Origin: Microbacteriaceae bacterium
GTDB lineage: Bacteria > Actinomycetota > Actinomycetes > Actinomycetales > Microbacteriaceae
Assembly (NCBI GenBank): GCA_026785785.1
Contig: JAJAZI010000135.1
Location: 1-8,130 of the forward strand
Direction: 5' to 3'
Length of the DNA stretch: 8,130 nt
Part shown: positions 5,928-8,130 of the stretch, piece after piece
How the letters are laid out: the number at the start of each line of letters is the position of its first letter
Numbering within the stretch: the stretch's first letter is position 1
Position numbers and translations under genes: made by a program
Notes under the pieces: generated by a model
Databases searched by the model: none
What the model was told of the DNA's origin: nothing
The model's input: the letters and a program-made list of their open reading frames with translations, nothing else

Positions 5928-7538
5928 TTAGCCCTTGGTGATTTCCGAGTAGATCGGAACCGAGTTCCAGCCGAACTGCACGTTCTCGACGTTCTCGCTG
6001 TAGCCACCGGTGACGTTCGAGTACCACAGCGGGATCGCGGGCAGGTCCGTCAGCAGCACGGTCTGAGCCTGCTGGAACAACTCATTGCCGGCCTCGGGGT
6101 CGGTCTGGGCGAGGCCCTCCTTGTAGAGCGAGTCGAACTCTTCGCTGGAGTAGTCGCCGTCGTTGGAGCCTGCGCCGGTGAAGTAGATCGGTCCCAGGAA
6201 GTTGGCGAGGGCCGGGTAGTCGGCCTGCCATCCGGTGCGGAACGGGGTCTCGATCGTGCGCTCGGTGACAAGCGTGCGGATCTCGGCGAAGGTCGGGTAC
6301 GGTGCACCAATCGCGTCGATTCCGAGAGTGTTCTTGAGCTGGTTCGACACGGCGTCAACCCACGCCTCGTGGCCACCATCCGAGTTGTAGGCGATGGGGA
6401 ACTGGCCGTCCCACGGCGAGATGGCGTCGGCTTCAGCCCACAGCTTCACTGCCTCGTCGGCGTTGAACTCGAGAACGTCGGCACCCTCGAGTGCCTCCGA
6501 GTAGCCGTCGATCACCGGGGAGGTGAAGTCGGTGGCGGGAGTGCGCGAGCCCTCGAAGATCACGTCGGTGATCTCTTCACGGTTGATCGCCATCGAGATT
6601 GCGGCGCGGCGCAGCTTTCCCTCTTCGCCCTCGAAGTGCGCGAGGCGCTCCGGGATCGTGAAGGACTGGAAGACGGCGGAGGGCTGGTTGACGGCGCGGT
6701 CGCCGAATTCATCCTCGAACGTGGCCAGTGCGCTGTCCGGCACCGCGTCGAGAACGTCGAGGTTGCCGCTCTGCAAGTCGGCGTAGGCCGCTTCCTGGGT
6801 CGCGTAGAAGACGATCTCGAGGCCGTCGTTCTGAGCCTTGCGTCCACCCTCATAGTCGGGGTTCACGACGAGGTCGATCTTCTCGTTGTGCTTCCAAGCA
6901 CCCTTACCGTCGAGCATGTACGGACCGTTGCCGATCGGGTTCTCACCGAATGCCTCGATGTCGTCGAAGGCGACCTCGGGCAGCGGGAAGAACGCCGAGT
7001 AGCCCAGTCGCAGCGGGAAGTCGGACTCCGGCTGCTTGAGCTTCACGGTGAATGTCGTGTCATCGACGACGGTGAGCCCGGTCAGTTCGCTGTCCTCGTC
7101 GTAGCTGAAGCCCTCGATCGACTCGAAGAAGTAGCTGCTGAGCTGTTCGTTGCTCAGGAGTGCTCCGTACTGCCAGGCGTCGACGAAGGACTGTGCGGTG
7201 ACGGGGTCACCGTTCGTGAAGGTCGTGCCGCTCTTGATCGTGATCGTGTAGTTCTGGGCATCCTCGGTCTCGATCGACTCGGCGAGGTCGTTCTGCGGCG
7301 AGCCGTCGGCCGCATAGTAGACGAGTCCTGCGAAGATGTTGTCGAGGATCTTGCCGCCGCCGGTCTCGTTCGTGGCGGTGGGGATCAGTGGATTCTGCGG
7401 CTCGGAACCGTTCGTGGTGATGATGGCCGATCCGGCGCCACCCTCCGTCGCAGCCTCGCTCGACACGCAGCCCGTCAGCGCGAGCGCGGTGACAATTCCG
7501 ATACCGGCGATTGCTGTGCCGATTCTATTGAATCTCAA
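5928..7538 (-). CDS. Oligopeptide-binding-type ABC transporter lipoprotein, family 5 (SBP-A, OppA-like)
   Basis: Substrate-binding lipoprotein of 536 aa, SBP_bac_5 family, first gene of the importer operon. The signal peptide (1-23) carries R2 and R5 before a hydrophobic core and ends in lipobox LTGC with Cys24. The mature protein shows NPLIPTATNETGGGKILDNI (49-68), the OppA-type FTNGDPVTAQSFVDAW (107-122), NPIGNGPYML (200-209) with NPDYEGGRK (226-234), and PFRTGWQADYP (432-442). In E. coli OppA the Asp of this last motif pairs with the peptide amino terminus; here it is D440, so a free-amino peptide ligand is a reasonable inference. The start is TTG at 7538: GGAGG lies 4 nt upstream and it yields a standard 24-residue lipoprotein leader. 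An upstream ATG at 7634 would add 32 residues with no signal-peptide character and would begin inside the candidate promoter palindrome. Peptide length preference cannot be told from sequence. Confidence 0.94.
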   Translation of the reverse strand: MRFNRIGTAIAGIGIVTALALTGCVSSEAATEGGAGSAIITTNGSEPQNPLIPTATNETGGGKILDNIFAGLVYYAADGSPQNDLAESIETEDAQNYTITIKSGTTFTNGDPVTAQSFVDAWQYGALLSNEQLSSYFFESIEGFSYDEDSELTGLTVVDDTTFTVKLKQPESDFPLRLGYSAFFPLPEVAFDDIEAFGENPIGNGPYMLDGKGAWKHNEKIDLVVNPDYEGGRKAQNDGLEIVFYATQEAAYADLQSGNLDVLDAVPDSALATFEDEFGDRAVNQPSAVFQSFTIPERLAHFEGEEGKLRRAAISMAINREEITDVIFEGSRTPATDFTSPVIDGYSEALEGADVLEFNADEAVKLWAEADAISPWDGQFPIAYNSDGGHEAWVDAVSNQLKNTLGIDAIGAPYPTFAEIRTLVTERTIETPFRTGWQADYPALANFLGPIYFTGAGSNDGDYSSEEFDSLYKEGLAQTDPEAGNELFQQAQTVLLTDLPAIPLWYSNVTGGYSENVENVQFGWNSVPIYSEITKG

Positions 7539-7562
7539 TTTTCCTCCAGTGCAAAAGTGAGC
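7535..7562 (-). promoter_or_regulatory. SBP-A ribosome-binding site and shared SBP leader block
   Basis: In transcript sense: GCTCAC, 3 nt, TGCAC, 1 nt, GGAGGAAAATTGA, matching the leader at 1933-1959. GGAGG is at 7543-7547, 4 nt before the TTG at 7538, and this pairing of Shine-Dalgarno and lipoprotein leader fixes the start. Confidence 0.8.
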
Positions 7563-7629
7563 AGAGGCGAGCGCGTTTTCAGCGCGATCCCCCACGAATA
7601 ACAGGGTGGCTAAGTGGCTCCCTGTCGCT

Positions 7630-7653
7630 CGCAAAACCCTAGGCGGTTTTGCG
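7630..7653. promoter_or_regulatory. 24-bp palindrome overlapping the candidate operon -10, probable operator
   Basis: CGCAAAACC (7630-7638) and GGTTTTGCG (7645-7653) are perfect 9-bp inverted repeats around a 6-bp centre. On the minus strand the centre and right arm hold TAGGGT (7636-7641), a candidate -10 for the SBP-A operon about 98 nt upstream of the start. No good -35 was found. Dyad symmetry lying over a -10 is the usual geometry for a repressor site; the binding factor is not encoded in the window. No U-tract follows on the minus strand and no gene ends here on the plus strand, so a terminator is less likely. Confidence 0.5.
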
Positions 7654-7692
7654 GAGGCCGCTGACGCGGAGTGGGTTCTCGCACCAAGTCCA

Positions 7693-7704
7693 GCGAAAAC
7701 CTGC
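7693..7704 (+). repeat. Direct repeat copy 1, GCGAAAACCTGC
   Basis: Twelve bases that recur at 7756-7767 with one change. It lies in the divergent intergenic region between the transporter operon and the CPBP-type gene. The core GCGAAAA also appears at 2042-2048 upstream of SBP-B. Confidence 0.4.
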
Positions 7705-7755
7705 GCGGGATTTGACGATAACGCAGCATCCGAGCGCCAGGATCACGATTTCTTG

Positions 7756-7767
7756 GCGAAAATCTGC
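7756..7767 (+). repeat. Direct repeat copy 2, GCGAAAATCTGC
   Basis: Second copy of the 12-base element, 63 bp downstream of copy 1 and 14 bp before the TATTAT candidate -10 of the CPBP-type gene. It may be a regulator site, or chance in an AT-richer intergenic segment. Confidence 0.4.
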
Positions 7768-7780
7768 TCTAGTCCGCGGG

Positions 7781-7786
7781 TATTAT
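7781..7786 (+). promoter_or_regulatory. Candidate -10 element (TATTAT) for the CPBP-type gene
   Basis: TATTAT differs from TATAAT at one position and stands out in GC-rich sequence, 22 bp before the TTG start. The predicted transcript would have a leader of about 15 nt carrying the GGAGG. No clear -35 is present at 16-18 bp. Confidence 0.45.
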
Positions 7787-7798
7787 CGAAACCGCATC

Positions 7799-7803
7799 GG
7801 AGG
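7799..7803 (+). promoter_or_regulatory. Ribosome-binding site of the CPBP-type gene (GGAGG)
   Basis: GGAGG with a 4-nt spacer to the TTG at 7808, the same close spacing seen at both SBP genes. It decides the start of a gene that has no ATG or GTG nearby upstream. Confidence 0.6.
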
Positions 7804-7807
7804 TCAC

Positions 7808-8130
7808 TTGTCGGAAACCAACACGGCGGCATCCGCTCCCCCACACGGTCGACGCCTGGTCGCGGAGATTTTGATCGTTCTCGGACTTTCCCTGGGGGCA
7901 TCAGCCGTCTACTCAGTTGTTGCGATCGTGAACTCCGCGACGAAGCCGAAGCCGATCGTGGACCAGTCGACGGCGCTCAACCCCTCGCTCAGCGCTCGGC
8001 CGACCTTCGACCTGATCTACCAGTTCTTCGCCATCTTCTTCGACCTCGTGCCGGTGGTGCTCGTGGTGTTCCTGCTGTGGCGTTCGACGCGGCCCGACCT
8101 TGGCGACCTCGGCATCGACTTCTCCCGAGC
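7808..8130 (+). CDS. CPBP-type intramembrane metalloprotease candidate, N-terminal part (truncated by window end)
   Basis: Open frame from TTG 7808 to the window edge, 107 codons without a stop, divergent from the transporter operon. It has a polar N-terminus (1-16), a first membrane helix about 18-41 (ILIVLGLSLGASAVYSVVAI), an outer loop with TALNPSLSARPTFDL (55-69), and a second helix about 67-91 rich in F, V and L, ending in WRSTRPDLGDLGIDFSR (91-107). The LGLSLGASAVYS segment followed by TALNPSLS and a helix-RP-x-L-x-x-L-G-I end resembles the N-terminal region of actinobacterial CPBP (CAAX-protease-like) membrane proteins. The catalytic EExxxR and later His motifs would lie beyond the window, so the function is inferred from resemblance only. 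Start chosen because GGAGG at 7799-7803 precedes the TTG by 4 nt and no in-frame ATG or GTG was seen just upstream. There is no evident link to peptide import. Confidence 0.72.
   Translation, partial: MSETNTAASAPPHGRRLVAEILIVLGLSLGASAVYSVVAIVNSATKPKPIVDQSTALNPSLSARPTFDLIYQFFAIFFDLVPVVLVVFLLWRSTRPDLGDLGIDFSR

Noticed and set aside
5832..7601. 589-codon open frame on the plus strand
   Set aside because: It is antisense to SBP-A, has low-complexity Val/Arg/Glu/Asp-rich composition, and runs through the hairpin region and the SBP-A leader. It is a shadow frame.
7601..7625. ACAGGG/CCCTGT inverted repeat in the SBP-A leader
   Set aside because: Only 6 bp with a 13-nt loop; not distinguishable from chance.
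7539..7634. Upstream ATG start for SBP-A at 7634
   Set aside because: It would add 32 residues before a normal lipoprotein signal and would start within the candidate promoter palindrome. TTG at 7538 has GGAGG.
7712..7717. TTGACG as a -35 for the CPBP-type gene
   Set aside because: No -10-like hexamer lies 16-18 bp downstream; TATTAT at 7781 is 63 bp away.

Overview
The window looks like high-GC actinobacterial chromosome, most plausibly from a Microbacteriaceae-type organism. The grounds are strong third-position G/C bias with long shadow ORFs on the opposite strand, LTGC lipoboxes typical of Gram-positive lipoproteins, frequent TTG/GTG starts, a TAGGGT-like -10 candidate ahead of each binding-protein gene, and family resemblance of the proteins. 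Genus assignment is not possible from the sequence alone.

Almost the whole window is one peptide-type (Dpp/Opp family) ABC importer locus read on the minus strand, so transcription runs from high to low coordinates. The order is: an OppA-like lipoprotein substrate-binding protein (SBP-A, 5928-7538); a 165-nt gap with a perfect 15-bp hairpin; a DppB-type permease (4833-5762); a DppC-type permease (3890-4843, overlapping the previous gene by 11 nt); a DppD-DppF fused double ATPase (2178-3893, ATGA overlap with the permease gene); a 241-nt gap with a candidate second promoter; and a second, very different binding lipoprotein (SBP-B, 107-1936). Tandem hairpins follow at 37-98. A 269-nt divergent intergenic region (7539-7807) separates the locus from a plus-strand gene that runs off the right edge. 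That gene is a CPBP-type intramembrane protease candidate starting at a TTG at 7808.

Working together, the two permeases form the channel and the fused protein supplies both nucleotide-binding domains. Either lipoprotein, anchored on the outer face of the membrane, could deliver ligand. SBP-A keeps the W-x-A-D-Y motif whose Asp binds the peptide amino terminus in OppA. SBP-B lacks it, so the two probably deliver different ligands. The two lipoprotein genes share a nearly identical start region, TGCAC-N-GGAGGAAAATTGA.

Most of the window is a conventional transporter operon, and no novel system is evident. The points worth a second look are regulatory: the bistable RNA element between SBP-A and the permeases, a 24-bp palindrome over the candidate -10 of the operon, and the shared SBP leader. 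No tRNA, rRNA, insertion sequence, CRISPR array or other mobile element was seen, and no gene-free stretch exceeds 300 bases.
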